From Cupriavidus basilensis (GTDB taxonomy: Bacteria > Pseudomonadota > Gammaproteobacteria > Burkholderiales > Burkholderiaceae), in NCBI RefSeq assembly GCF_000832305.1, contig NZ_CP010537.1, positions 3,410,001 to 3,474,000 of the forward strand: a DNA stretch of 64,000 nucleotides, written 5' to 3'. The position numbers were made by a program, and so were the translations under genes. Numbering within the stretch: position 1 is the stretch's first letter; each line of letters begins with the position of its first letter. Positions 51,450 to 59,217 of the stretch are shown here, piece after piece. The notes under the pieces are model-generated. The model was given only the letters and a program-made list of their open reading frames with translations. It was not told the origin of the DNA and did no database searches.

Positions 51450-52193
51450 TCAGTTATTCGAGAGCAGTTGATTGGCGCGCTGATCGTTGGTGTCAGCGCC
51501 CTGGATCATCTTCATCTGCATCTCGAAGCGGCGGGCGTTGGCGATCATGTCGACCATCGCCTCCACCGGGTTGACGTTGCTGCCTTCGATCGCGCCGGAA
51601 ACGACGCGGATGTTGGCGTCAACCTGCAGCGGCTGCGCGCCGGGGCGCAGCCGGAACAGGCCATCGTCGCCTCGGGCGATCGAATCGGGCGGTGGATTGA
51701 CCAGCCGCAGCTTGCCCACCTGGGCCAGGCCCGCTGAGGTCTCGCCAGGGCCGCGCGCGGTGATCGTGCCATCGCTGCCGATGGTGATCTGCGCGCCCGG
51801 CGGCACCGCGATCGGGCCGCCGTCGCCCATCACCTGCAGGCCGGTGCTGGTAACCAGCTGCCCGTCGGCGGACACCTGCAGCGAGCCGGCGCGGGTATAA
51901 GCCTCCGTGCCGTCCGGTGCCTGCACCGTCAGCCAGCCGTTGCCCTGCAGCGCCACGTCCAGCGGACGCTCCGTGTAGGTCAGCGGGCCGGCCTTGAAGT
52001 CGGCGCCAGGCGTGGAGGCCAGTGTGAATGCGCGCGTTGGCGAGGCTTGCCCCACCACCGGCACCGCGCGGAACATATTGACCTGCGCGCGAAAGCCCGG
52101 CGTGGAAGTATTGGCCAGGTTGTTGGACACCGCGGCCTGCTGGTCGAGCGTCTGCTTGGCCCCCGACAGGGCGGTATAGATCATGCGGTCCAT
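51450..52193 (-). CDS. flgF: Flagellar proximal rod protein FlgF
   Basis: A 247-residue rod protein. [20 protein letters not shown] and [14 protein letters not shown] form the N-terminal rod motif, and [20 protein letters not shown] the C-terminal one. It forms part of the proximal rod between FlgC/FlgB and FlgG; 51 bases separate it from flgG. Confidence 0.95.
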   Translation of the reverse strand: MDRMIYTALSGAKQTLDQQAAVSNNLANTSTPGFRAQVNMFRAVPVVGQASPTRAFTLASTPGADFKAGPLTYTERPLDVALQGNGWLTVQAPDGTEAYTRAGSLQVSADGQLVTSTGLQVMGDGGPIAVPPGAQITIGSDGTITARGPGETSAGLAQVGKLRLVNPPPDSIARGDDGLFRLRPGAQPLQVDANIRVVSGAIEGSNVNPVEAMVDMIANARRFEMQMKMIQGADTNDQRANQLLSNN

Positions 52194-52243
52194 GGCGTCC
52201 CTTTAGTTCCCGTGCGTGCGGCTCGTCTTGCCAACGCTGCGCA

Positions 52244-53485
52244 TTACAGGTTGACCAGCGTCTGCATGACGGTGTCCTGCGCCTTGATGGTCTGCGCGTT
52301 GGCCTGGTAGTTGCGCTGCGCCACGATCAGGCTGACCAGCTGGCCGGACAGGTCCACGTTGGATGCCTCCACCGCATTGGACTTGAGCGTGCCAAGGCTG
52401 CCGCCGGCCGCGCCGACCACGGCCTGGCCCGATGCGCCGGTCGCGGACCACACATTGTTGCCCTCCGGCTTCAGGCCCTGCACGTTGCCGAAGCCGGCCA
52501 TCACGACCTGGCCCAGCCCCTGGGTCTGCTGGTTCGAGTAGCTGCCAAGGATGGTGCCATCCGGCTGGATCGCGAAGCCGAGCAGGCTGCCCGCGGTATA
52601 GCCGTTCTGCACAGGCGGCTTGGTGTCGTTGGCGCCGGCGAACTGCGTCGTGCCGGTCAGGTCCATCGCGATGGCCAGGGGTGCCGCACCGTTGGCGGCG
52701 GCAATGTTGATGGCGGTGGTAGCGCCGGCGGCCGGCGACTGCAGCGTGCCCTTCGAGTCGAACTTGAGCGTGATCGGCGCGCCAACCACGTTGCCCGCCG
52801 CATCGGTCAGGTTCATCGTCCAGTCGGTGCCGCCGCCGCCCGCTGCCGGGAACGTGCCCGCGCCGGGCGTGCCCGTGGAGAAGTACGCGGTGAGCTGCTT
52901 GGCGTTGCCCAGCGAGTCATAGACGGTGACGCCGGAGCTGTAGTTGAACATGCTCGACGTCGGCAGCGCGGCCGGGGTGCTGGCGAACGGCGTGGTCGGC
53001 ACGGTGCTGCCGGAGTTCAGGTTGAAGGAAATGCCGAGGGTGGTGGTCGCCTTGGCGGCCATGGTGGTGTTCGGCACCACCAGCGGCTGCGGCTGCACAG
53101 CGCCGCCGCCCGTCGTGCCAGCCGGGTAGCCGGTCAGTTTCAGGCCTTGCGCGTTGGTGATGCTGCCGTCCTGCTGGCGCTGGAACTGGCCATTGCGCGA
53201 GTAGAACACCGAGCCCGAGGAATCGGCCAGGCGGAAGAAGCCGTTGCCATTGGTAATGGCCACATCGAGCGCGCTGCCGCTCGATTCGATATTGCCCTGG
53301 TTGAACGACTGCACCACCGAATTCACGGTCGTGCCCAAGCCGATCTTGGTACCGGCGTACACGTCGGCGAACTGCGCAGTCGATTGCTTGTAGCCGACCG
53401 TGTTGGCGTTGGCGATGTTGTTGCCGATGACGTCCAGATTCGATGCGGCGGCATTGATGCCGCTTACCCCTTGACCGAAACCCAT
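52244..53485 (-). CDS. flgE: Flagellar hook protein FlgE
   Basis: A 413-residue hook subunit. MGFGQGVSGINAAASNLDVI with GNNIANANTVGYKQ is the N-terminal signature and EASNVDLSGQLVSLIVAQRN YQANAQTIK the C-terminal one. The Gly/Thr/Ala-rich centre is the variable outer domain. It polymerises on the FlgD cap, encoded just upstream. Confidence 0.96.
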   Translation of the reverse strand: MGFGQGVSGINAAASNLDVIGNNIANANTVGYKQSTAQFADVYAGTKIGLGTTVNSVVQSFNQGNIESSGSALDVAITNGNGFFRLADSSGSVFYSRNGQFQRQQDGSITNAQGLKLTGYPAGTTGGGAVQPQPLVVPNTTMAAKATTTLGISFNLNSGSTVPTTPFASTPAALPTSSMFNYSSGVTVYDSLGNAKQLTAYFSTGTPGAGTFPAAGGGGTDWTMNLTDAAGNVVGAPITLKFDSKGTLQSPAAGATTAINIAAANGAAPLAIAMDLTGTTQFAGANDTKPPVQNGYTAGSLLGFAIQPDGTILGSYSNQQTQGLGQVVMAGFGNVQGLKPEGNNVWSATGASGQAVVGAAGGSLGTLKSNAVEASNVDLSGQLVSLIVAQRNYQANAQTIKAQDTVMQTLVNL

Positions 53486-53541
53486 GATTTTCTCCTAGTT
53501 ACCTGACATCCTGCCGGCGCGTCTCGCGCGTGGCCACGTGA

Positions 53542-54213
53542 TTAAAGAATGCGGCGAACGCCGTCGACCGGTGCGGTGCGGCCGCCGCCGATGTCGACCA
53601 GCACGCCCGTGGAGTCACCGCTGATGCTGTTGACCTTGCCGTAGACCAGCGCGACCGGCACGACATCCTTGCCGTTGGCGGTCGCGGCGACCTTGAAGCT
53701 GTAGTCGCCGTCGGCGACCGCAACGCCTGCATCGTTCTTTCCATCCCAGGCAATGTCGTGCACGCCGGCGGTCTGGCCCTTCATGTCGATGTTGCGCACC
53801 ACGTTGCCGTTCGCGTCGACCACCTGGACCGTGACCGCGTCGGCGGTCGACGGCAGGTCCACGCCGATCTGGCCCGGCACGCCGCTGGCCACCGTGGTGG
53901 CATTGCCCGGCACCATCACGGTGTGGCCGATCAGCGCTGCCGAATCCATCGCGCGGCTGGCGCTGACTTGCGACAGTAGCGAGTTCAGCGTGGTGTTCAA
54001 GGTCTGCATGCCGCTCACCTGGCTGATCTGCGCCAGCTGCGAGGTCAGCTGCGAGTTGTCCATCGGGTTGAGCGGATCCTGGTTGTTCATCTGCGTAACG
54101 AGCATCGTCAGGAAGCTGTTCTGCAGGTCGGCGGCGGAGGCGCTGCCGCTTTGCAGGGTATTGGCGATCCCGGCGGCGCTGGTGCTGCTGCCTGTGGAGG
54201 AAGTCGTGGTCAT
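53542..54213 (-). CDS. flgD: Flagellar hook-capping protein FlgD
   Basis: A 223-residue hook-cap protein. The N-terminal FLTMLVTQMNNQDPLNPMDN SQLTSQLAQISQVSGMQ is the conserved capping segment. The C-terminal FlgD-Ig-like part contains GVHDIAWDGKNDAGVAVADG DYSFKV. Leaves the finished hook when filament assembly begins. Confidence 0.96.
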   Translation of the reverse strand: MTTTSSTGSSTSAAGIANTLQSGSASAADLQNSFLTMLVTQMNNQDPLNPMDNSQLTSQLAQISQVSGMQTLNTTLNSLLSQVSASRAMDSAALIGHTVMVPGNATTVASGVPGQIGVDLPSTADAVTVQVVDANGNVVRNIDMKGQTAGVHDIAWDGKNDAGVAVADGDYSFKVAATANGKDVVPVALVYGKVNSISGDSTGVLVDIGGGRTAPVDGVRRIL

Positions 54214-54227
54214 TGCGTATCCCGGTT

Positions 54228-54635
54228 TTACTGACCGATGGTCAGCGTCTTGAGCATCATGTTCTTGGCGGTGTTGAGGACTTCCACGTTGGCCTGGTAG
54301 GAACGCGAGGCCGAGATCATGTTGACCATCTCCTCCACCGGGTTAACGTTTGGCATCGTGACGTAGCCGTCGGCATTGGCCAGCGGATGCGTGGGGTTGT
54401 GCACCATGCGCGGGGGCGACGGATCTTCCATCACGCCCTCCACCTGCACGCCGCCCACGTCGTTCTGGCCCGGTGTGGCGGCAAGGCCGAACACCACTTG
54501 CTTGGCGCGGTAAGGCTGGCCGTTGGGGCCGACCGCGCTGTCGGCATTGGCCAGGTTGGACGCGGTCACGTTCATGCGCTGCGACTGCGCGGCCATGGCC
54601 GAACCGGCGACTTCGAAGATGTTCATTGCTGGCAT
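54228..54635 (-). CDS. flgC: Flagellar proximal rod protein FlgC
   Basis: A 135-residue rod subunit from ATG 54635; ATG 54626 ([20 protein letters not shown]) is also possible and closer to many homologues. [20 protein letters not shown] and [20 protein letters not shown] are conserved. It lies 7 bases after flgB. Confidence 0.95.
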   Translation of the reverse strand: MPAMNIFEVAGSAMAAQSQRMNVTASNLANADSAVGPNGQPYRAKQVVFGLAATPGQNDVGGVQVEGVMEDPSPPRMVHNPTHPLANADGYVTMPNVNPVEEMVNMISASRSYQANVEVLNTAKNMMLKTLTIGQ

Positions 54636-54642
54636 GGCGTGC

Positions 54643-55053
54643 TCACTGCTGGATAGCCGACAGCATGGTCTTGATCTTAGCGCTCATCACGGTCAGCCCG
54701 GATTCGAAGTGCACCGCATTGTCGGCAAAGGCGACGCGCTCGGTGTCCATCTCGACGGTATTGCCATCGATGCTCGACTGCATCGGGATGCGGTAGTCGA
54801 GTTGCATCTTCTCGGCGAACGCAGACGTCACGCCCGGCAAGTGGCGCACCGAGGTGGTGGACAGCGACACGCCTTCGGCTTGCTTTGTGCGTTCGACGCT
54901 TTGCGCCAGCGTGCTGGAGAAATCGAAGTCGCGCGCCTTGTAGCCGGGTGTATCGGCGTGAGCGATGTTGGAGGCAATCACCGATTGCCGCTGGGTCCGC
55001 AAGCTCAGCGCCTCTTGTTGGAAGCGCAATGCCGCATCGAGTCTGTCAATCAT
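54643..55053 (-). CDS. flgB: Flagellar proximal rod protein FlgB
   Basis: A 136-residue rod subunit, first gene of the minus-strand flg operon. [40 protein letters not shown] is the diagnostic N-terminus. The 222-base divergent region with flgA probably holds class II promoters for both directions; I could not define a clear promoter by eye. Confidence 0.95.
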   Translation of the reverse strand: MIDRLDAALRFQQEALSLRTQRQSVIASNIAHADTPGYKARDFDFSSTLAQSVERTKQAEGVSLSTTSVRHLPGVTSAFAEKMQLDYRIPMQSSIDGNTVEMDTERVAFADNAVHFESGLTVMSAKIKTMLSAIQQ

Positions 55054-55275
55054 GTCTGTGTCTCGCTGGAGGGGGAGAGCAACGAAGGTCGACCTTCTTC
55101 AGGTGTGCCATCTTAGGGGCGGCCCCGCCATGCCAATCGCGCGAATAGGGCAAAGAAAACCGCGCATTTCGACTCGAGCAAGAACGCGGGGCTGCCTACA
55201 ATAGGACCCGTTGACACGCACGCGGCACCCGCCTTCGCGGTGCGGCCCGCGTCGTTTCCTTGCCTGGATGTACAC

Positions 55276-55995
55276 ATGACCCCTCGTTTCCGGGCCGCCG
55301 CGGCGCGCGCCCTGCTCTGCGTGCTGGCCGCCGGCGGCACGCTGCCCGGCAGCGCCGGCGCGGCGCAGCCCTCGCCGTATCCCGAAGACCCCGTGCGCGC
55401 CGCGGTCGAACAATTTCTTGAACGCCAGACGGCCGGCCTGCCCGGCAAGGCCAGCATCCAGGTAGTACCGCCTTCGGGCGGGCGCGCGCCGGATTGCCCG
55501 CTGCCCGAGCCGTTCCTGCCGCCGGGCGCGTCCCCGTGGGGCCGGGTCTCGGTCGGCGTGCGCTGCGCTGGCGAGCGCCCCTGGACCCGCTACGTGCAAG
55601 CGCGCGTGTCGGTGGTGGCCGACTACTATGTGGCCAGGCGCAACCTGATGCCCGGCGAGGCCATTGATGCAGCCGATATGGAAGTCCGCCAGGGCGACCT
55701 GGCGTCGCTGCCGCGTGCGGTGGTGACGGATCCCGCACAGGTGAGCGGCGCGGTAGCGGCCAACCGCATTGCCATGGGCTCGCCAATGCGGATGGATCTG
55801 CTGAAGAAAGCCATTGCCGTACGCCAAGGCCAGAACGTGACGGTGCTGGTGGAAGGCGATTCGTTCCAGCTCAGCAGCGAAGGCAAGGTCATGGCCGAGG
55901 CTGCGGTGGGCAACAACGTCCAGGTGCGGCTCAAGAACGGTCAGGTGGTCAATGCGCTGGTGCGCAACGGCGACACGGTGGTGCTTCAGCAATAG
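55276..55995 (+). CDS. flgA: P-ring assembly chaperone FlgA
   Basis: A 239-residue periplasmic protein from ATG 55276, with an Ala-rich signal peptide (cleavage near GSAGA-AQP). The C-terminal SAF domain contains VARRNLMPGEAIDAADMEVR QGDL and LLKKAIAVRQGQNVTVLVEG. It assists FlgI ring assembly. Divergent from flgB. Confidence 0.94.
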   Translation: MTPRFRAAAARALLCVLAAGGTLPGSAGAAQPSPYPEDPVRAAVEQFLERQTAGLPGKASIQVVPPSGGRAPDCPLPEPFLPPGASPWGRVSVGVRCAGERPWTRYVQARVSVVADYYVARRNLMPGEAIDAADMEVRQGDLASLPRAVVTDPAQVSGAVAANRIAMGSPMRMDLLKKAIAVRQGQNVTVLVEGDSFQLSSEGKVMAEAAVGNNVQVRLKNGQVVNALVRNGDTVVLQQ

Positions 55996-56106
55996 GGAAT
56001 CGGTGGCGAAGCCTGGAGTTGCGTACGCGTCTCATAGGCCTGCGCATGAGACAATATCGCGCGCTCCGGGGCCGGAAATGCGGCGCCATGGTGCCGCAAT
56101 TCGCCC

Positions 56107-56133
56107 TAAAGTTTCGCCCGAAGCCTCCGATAA
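56107..56133 (+). promoter_or_regulatory. Sigma-28 promoter of flgM
   Basis: TAAAGTTT (56107-56114), 11 bases, TCCGATAA (56126-56133). This matches the FliA consensus TAAAGTTT-N11-GCCGATAA with one mismatch, 27 bases before the flgM start codon. FliA is encoded at 57.6 kb. Confidence 0.85.
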
Positions 56134-56160
56134 GCCAAAGGTACCCAGCAAGGAATCATC

Positions 56161-56466
56161 GTGAAGATCAATCAGACCACCTCGTCAAGGCCGAGCGACG
56201 CCATCGACGGCGCCGTGCGCAGCGTGGCCGGCGCCCCCGGATCGACGGCCGCCCCGGAAACGTCCAGCGTGCGCGTCAGCAGCCCCCTGTCGGCCCAGGT
56301 GCGCGAGATCGGCGCGCGCATGGTGGAAGACCATGACGACGATATCGACACCGCCAAGGTCGAAGAGATCCGTCAGGCCATCTCCGAAGGCCGCATCAAG
56401 ATCGACCCAAGCAAGATCGCCGACGGGCTGCTCGCGTCCCTGCGCGAACTCAACGGCGGCGCCTGA
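56161..56466 (+). CDS. flgM: Anti-sigma-28 factor FlgM
   Basis: A 101-residue protein from GTG 56161 with AAGGAA upstream. The N-terminal half is disordered and Ser/Ala-rich (exported through the hook). The C-terminal FliA-binding helices are AKVEEIRQAISEGRIKIDPS and KIADGLLASLREL. FlgM holds FliA until hook completion. It has its own sigma-28 promoter, giving negative feedback. Confidence 0.93.
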   Translation: MKINQTTSSRPSDAIDGAVRSVAGAPGSTAAPETSSVRVSSPLSAQVREIGARMVEDHDDDIDTAKVEEIRQAISEGRIKIDPSKIADGLLASLRELNGGA

Positions 56467-56520
56467 CACCGCGGCTTGCTACGGGCCGCATCGCCAACCC
56501 CACCCTAAGATAGGCAAGCC

Positions 56521-56979
56521 ATGAGCCAGTCCCTGATCCAGAACCTGCGCCGCGAAACCGAGCTCGCGCAAGCGTTCGCCACCGTACTAGGCGAAGAAAG
56601 AAGCCTGATTAAGGCCGGCGATTACCAGGCCCTTGCCGGGCTGCTGGAACGCAAGGTGGAACTGGCCGGATTGCTGGGCGCCCTGACGCGCGCGCGCGAG
56701 GCGCAGATGGGCGCCCTGGGGATTCGCACCGGCGCGGGCGGCCAGCTGTTCGGGCGCCAGATCGATCCGTCGGTGGAAGCCGCATGGCGGACGCTGGTGT
56801 TTGCGGCACGCACTGCAAGCGACGCCAATGCGCTGAATGCCGCGGTTGTGGATGCGCATCTCGAATTCACCGAGGAAGCGATCCTGGCATTGCGGCAACG
56901 GGGTGACAACACGACGCTGTATGGGCGCGACGGGCGCGCGCAGACCGGGCCGCAAGGGGTCAGTCTGGCAACGGGTTGA
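56521..56979 (+). CDS. flgN: Flagellar export chaperone FlgN
   Basis: A 152-residue helical protein. LRRETELAQAFATVLGEERS and YQALAGLLERKVELAGLLGA are FlgN-type helices. It escorts FlgK and FlgL to the export gate. Follows flgM after 54 bases. Confidence 0.9.
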   Translation: MSQSLIQNLRRETELAQAFATVLGEERSLIKAGDYQALAGLLERKVELAGLLGALTRAREAQMGALGIRTGAGGQLFGRQIDPSVEAAWRTLVFAARTASDANALNAAVVDAHLEFTEEAILALRQRGDNTTLYGRDGRAQTGPQGVSLATG

Positions 56980-57047
56980 ATTAAGCAGCAGTTGAGCCGG
57001 GTAGATTGTGGCGTCTCGTTCTTGCGAGTGCCCGCCCTCTCCCCCGG

Positions 57048-57073
57048 CCCCTCTCCCACAAGTGGGAGAGGGG
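57048..57073. repeat. GTGGGAGAGGGG hairpin (REP-like or terminator)
   Basis: CCCCTCTCCCAC-AA-GTGGGAGAGGGG is a perfect 12-bp inverted repeat between the convergent flgN and flhE genes. No T-run follows. The CCCTCTCCC/GGGAGAGGG form is common as an intergenic repeat in proteobacteria. The rest of 56980-57210 shows nothing. Confidence 0.75.
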
Positions 57074-57210
57074 AGCAAACCAGCGGGAACAGAAGACGAT
57101 TCGGTGTAGCCGCGCGACCGGCCACCAGGCGGTGAACACCCCAGCGCGATGCGAAGCGGTCTCTTGACGTTGAAGTTAAGCCGCAGCTGCGAAGCGACTA
57201 CGGCCCCCCC

Positions 57211-57642
57211 TCACCGAAACCCAACCGTAACCTCATTGGCCTGCCCGATCAAAACCGGCGTGAGCGGCCCCTTCCCCGGCACCTGAAAAGCAAACACAAA
57301 GCCCTTGGCGGCGTCATCCCCGCTAAACGCCTCGGTCAGTCCTTCAGCCCCCGAGAGCAATACACATCGTTGCGCATTGCATAGGTAAGCCTGCAGTTCA
57401 TTCGGCGGCGTACGCGAGAAGCGATAGCGCCACCGCACCGTCGTGATCGCGCCCTGCGCCTGCGGCAAGTAGCCGGTCGGTGAAATCGGGACGGAAATGG
57501 TGCGCAAGCCTTTGCCGTACAGCGCGGGCCCGTTCACCGAGGCCGACCAGCTATGCAGCGTCTGCCCACCAGGCGCTGCCAGTGCCGGCCAGCACCCCAC
57601 GGCCAGCGCCGCCGCGGCGAAGCGTTTGGGCCAGCCGCTCAC
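57211..57642 (-). CDS. flhE: Flagellar protein FlhE
   Basis: A 143-residue periplasmic protein with a signal peptide (1-22, PALA). HSWSASVNGPALYGKGLRTI, TTVRWRYRFSRTPPNELQAY LCNAQRCVLL (two Cys, likely disulfide) and FVFAFQVPGKGPLTPVLIGQ are FlhE-like. In enterobacteria FlhE prevents proton leak through the export gate. It overlaps the fliA stop by 4 bases. Confidence 0.85.
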   Translation of the reverse strand: MSGWPKRFAAAALAVGCWPALAAPGGQTLHSWSASVNGPALYGKGLRTISVPISPTGYLPQAQGAITTVRWRYRFSRTPPNELQAYLCNAQRCVLLSGAEGLTEAFSGDDAAKGFVFAFQVPGKGPLTPVLIGQANEVTVGFR

Positions 57643-58355
57643 AGCAACCCGCGCAACTGCGAACGCAGCCGTGTAATCGCCTGGCTACGGATCTGGCACA
57701 CGCGCGACTCGGTGACTTCCAGCACCGCGCCGATTTCCCGCAGGTTCAGCTCCTGGTCATAGCACAGCGACAGTACCAGCTTCTCCCGCTCGGGCAGGCG
57801 CTCGATGGCACGGATCAGCGCTTCGCGCATGCCGCTTTCCATCAGCACCGTGAGGGGATTGCCGTCATCGCTCACGCTCAGGTGCCGGTCCAGGAAGTCT
57901 TCTTCGCCGGAGCGCTCGAAGTCTTCATAGTGCAGCAACTGGCAGCCATAAACCTCGTTGAGCAGCGTCTGGTATTCGTCGAGCGGCAGCTCCAGCTCCT
58001 GCGCCACTTCGGAATCGAGCGGCGCACGGCCTAGCGTTTGCTCCAGGCCGCGCACGGTGCGCTCGATCCGCCGCGTGAACTGGCGCAGGCTGCGCGACTG
58101 CCAGTCGTTGGCGCGCACCTCGTCGAGCATGGCGCCGCGGATGCGCTGGCTGGCGTAGGTCTCGAAACGCGCACCGTGGGTGTCTTCGTAGCGCTTGGCG
58201 GCGTCAAGCAGGCCGATCATGCCGGCCTGGATCAGATCATCGAGTTGCACGCTGGCAGGCAGCTTGGCTGCCAGTTGCAAGGCGATGCGACGCACCAGCG
58301 ACGCATGCGCCGTCACGGTATCAGTCTGCTCGAGCTTTCCCTGAATCGTATACAT
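57639..58355 (-). CDS. fliA: Flagellar sigma-28 factor FliA
   Basis: A 238-residue sigma factor from ATG 58355 (MYTIQGKLEQTDTVTAHASL). Sigma-2 (AKRYEDTHGARFETYASQRI RGAMLDEVR), sigma-3 and sigma-4 (LPEREKLVLSLCYDQELNLR, EVTESRVCQIRSQAITRL) are complete. It reads late flagellar promoters such as that of flgM and is held by FlgM. The open frame extends upstream into flhG but those codons are out of family. Confidence 0.96.
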   Translation of the reverse strand: MYTIQGKLEQTDTVTAHASLVRRIALQLAAKLPASVQLDDLIQAGMIGLLDAAKRYEDTHGARFETYASQRIRGAMLDEVRANDWQSRSLRQFTRRIERTVRGLEQTLGRAPLDSEVAQELELPLDEYQTLLNEVYGCQLLHYEDFERSGEEDFLDRHLSVSDDGNPLTVLMESGMREALIRAIERLPEREKLVLSLCYDQELNLREIGAVLEVTESRVCQIRSQAITRLRSQLRGLL

Positions 58356-58395
58356 GGTGGAATTCTCGTGAGTCCTAGCTTGCAGGTCCCGGCGC

Positions 58396-59214
58396 TTAAG
58401 CCAGGGCCGTGGCCGTCGGCGCCATCGGCACCGACAGGGTTGAACGGGGATCGGCGGACATTGGCCAGCTGGCAATGCCCGTGGCAATTCGGCGTAATGC
58501 GGCGGTGGCGGGCGCTGCCGGAAAGGCCTCGACCACGCAACGGCCCAATGCGGTACTGCGCTCAACCAGCGGATCGTGCGGCAGGCTGCCCGCGGGGCTG
58601 GCCTCAACGCCAAGGTACTGGCTGGCGGTACGGGCCAGGTTGCCCAGCACCGCACTGGCGGCGGCGTCCCCGGCGGCGGCATTGATCACCAGGTGGAAAC
58701 GCCGGCAAGCGTAAAGGTGATTGAGCTGCTTGATGCAGGCGTATGCGGCTTTGATCGAGGCCGGCTCCGCGCGCAGCACCACGATGAGGTTGTGCGCCGC
58801 GCCAGCCATTTGCGACAAGCCGCCATCCGCATCGCTGCGGGCGTCGCTAAGCACGGTGCGAAACGACTTGAGCAACTGCAGGTCGCCATTGGCCTGGGGG
58901 CTGCCCGGCAGCACGGCGATGGTGCCCGCGGGACGCTTGCCGAGCGCGGCATCGAGCGTCACCGCACCACCCAGCACCGCGGCCAGGGTGCCTTCCGGCA
59001 TGGCGCCGGCAAGCCGGGTGGCGCGGGCGCCGAAACGGTCCTCATCGACGAGCAGTACGCGTTCGCCTTGCAGGGCAAGGGCGTTGGCCAGCCCCAGTGC
59101 CACCGTGGTGGCGCCGGCACCGGCATCGCTTGCGACCACGGCAATGCGGCGTGTGGCGCGGGGCGCCAGCATGCGCCGCAGGCTTTCCGCCTGGTCGGAT
59201 GCGAGTGAATTCAC
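58396..59214 (-). CDS. flhG: MinD/ParA-like flagellar number regulator FlhG (FleN)
   Basis: A 272-residue protein from GTG 59214. The nucleotide-binding loop is VVASDAGAGATTVALGLANA (residues ~27-46). The deviant Walker A of MinD/FlhG is KGGxGKT; here both lysines are absent. The switch regions are also atypical (LLVDEDRFGARATRL). It probably keeps the fold, but ATP hydrolysis or dimerisation may differ. It lies four bases after flhF, with which FlhG acts on flagellar placement. Confidence 0.88.
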   Translation of the reverse strand: MNSLASDQAESLRRMLAPRATRRIAVVASDAGAGATTVALGLANALALQGERVLLVDEDRFGARATRLAGAMPEGTLAAVLGGAVTLDAALGKRPAGTIAVLPGSPQANGDLQLLKSFRTVLSDARSDADGGLSQMAGAAHNLIVVLRAEPASIKAAYACIKQLNHLYACRRFHLVINAAAGDAAASAVLGNLARTASQYLGVEASPAGSLPHDPLVERSTALGRCVVEAFPAAPATAALRRIATGIASWPMSADPRSTLSVPMAPTATALA

Positions 59215-59217
59215 GGC

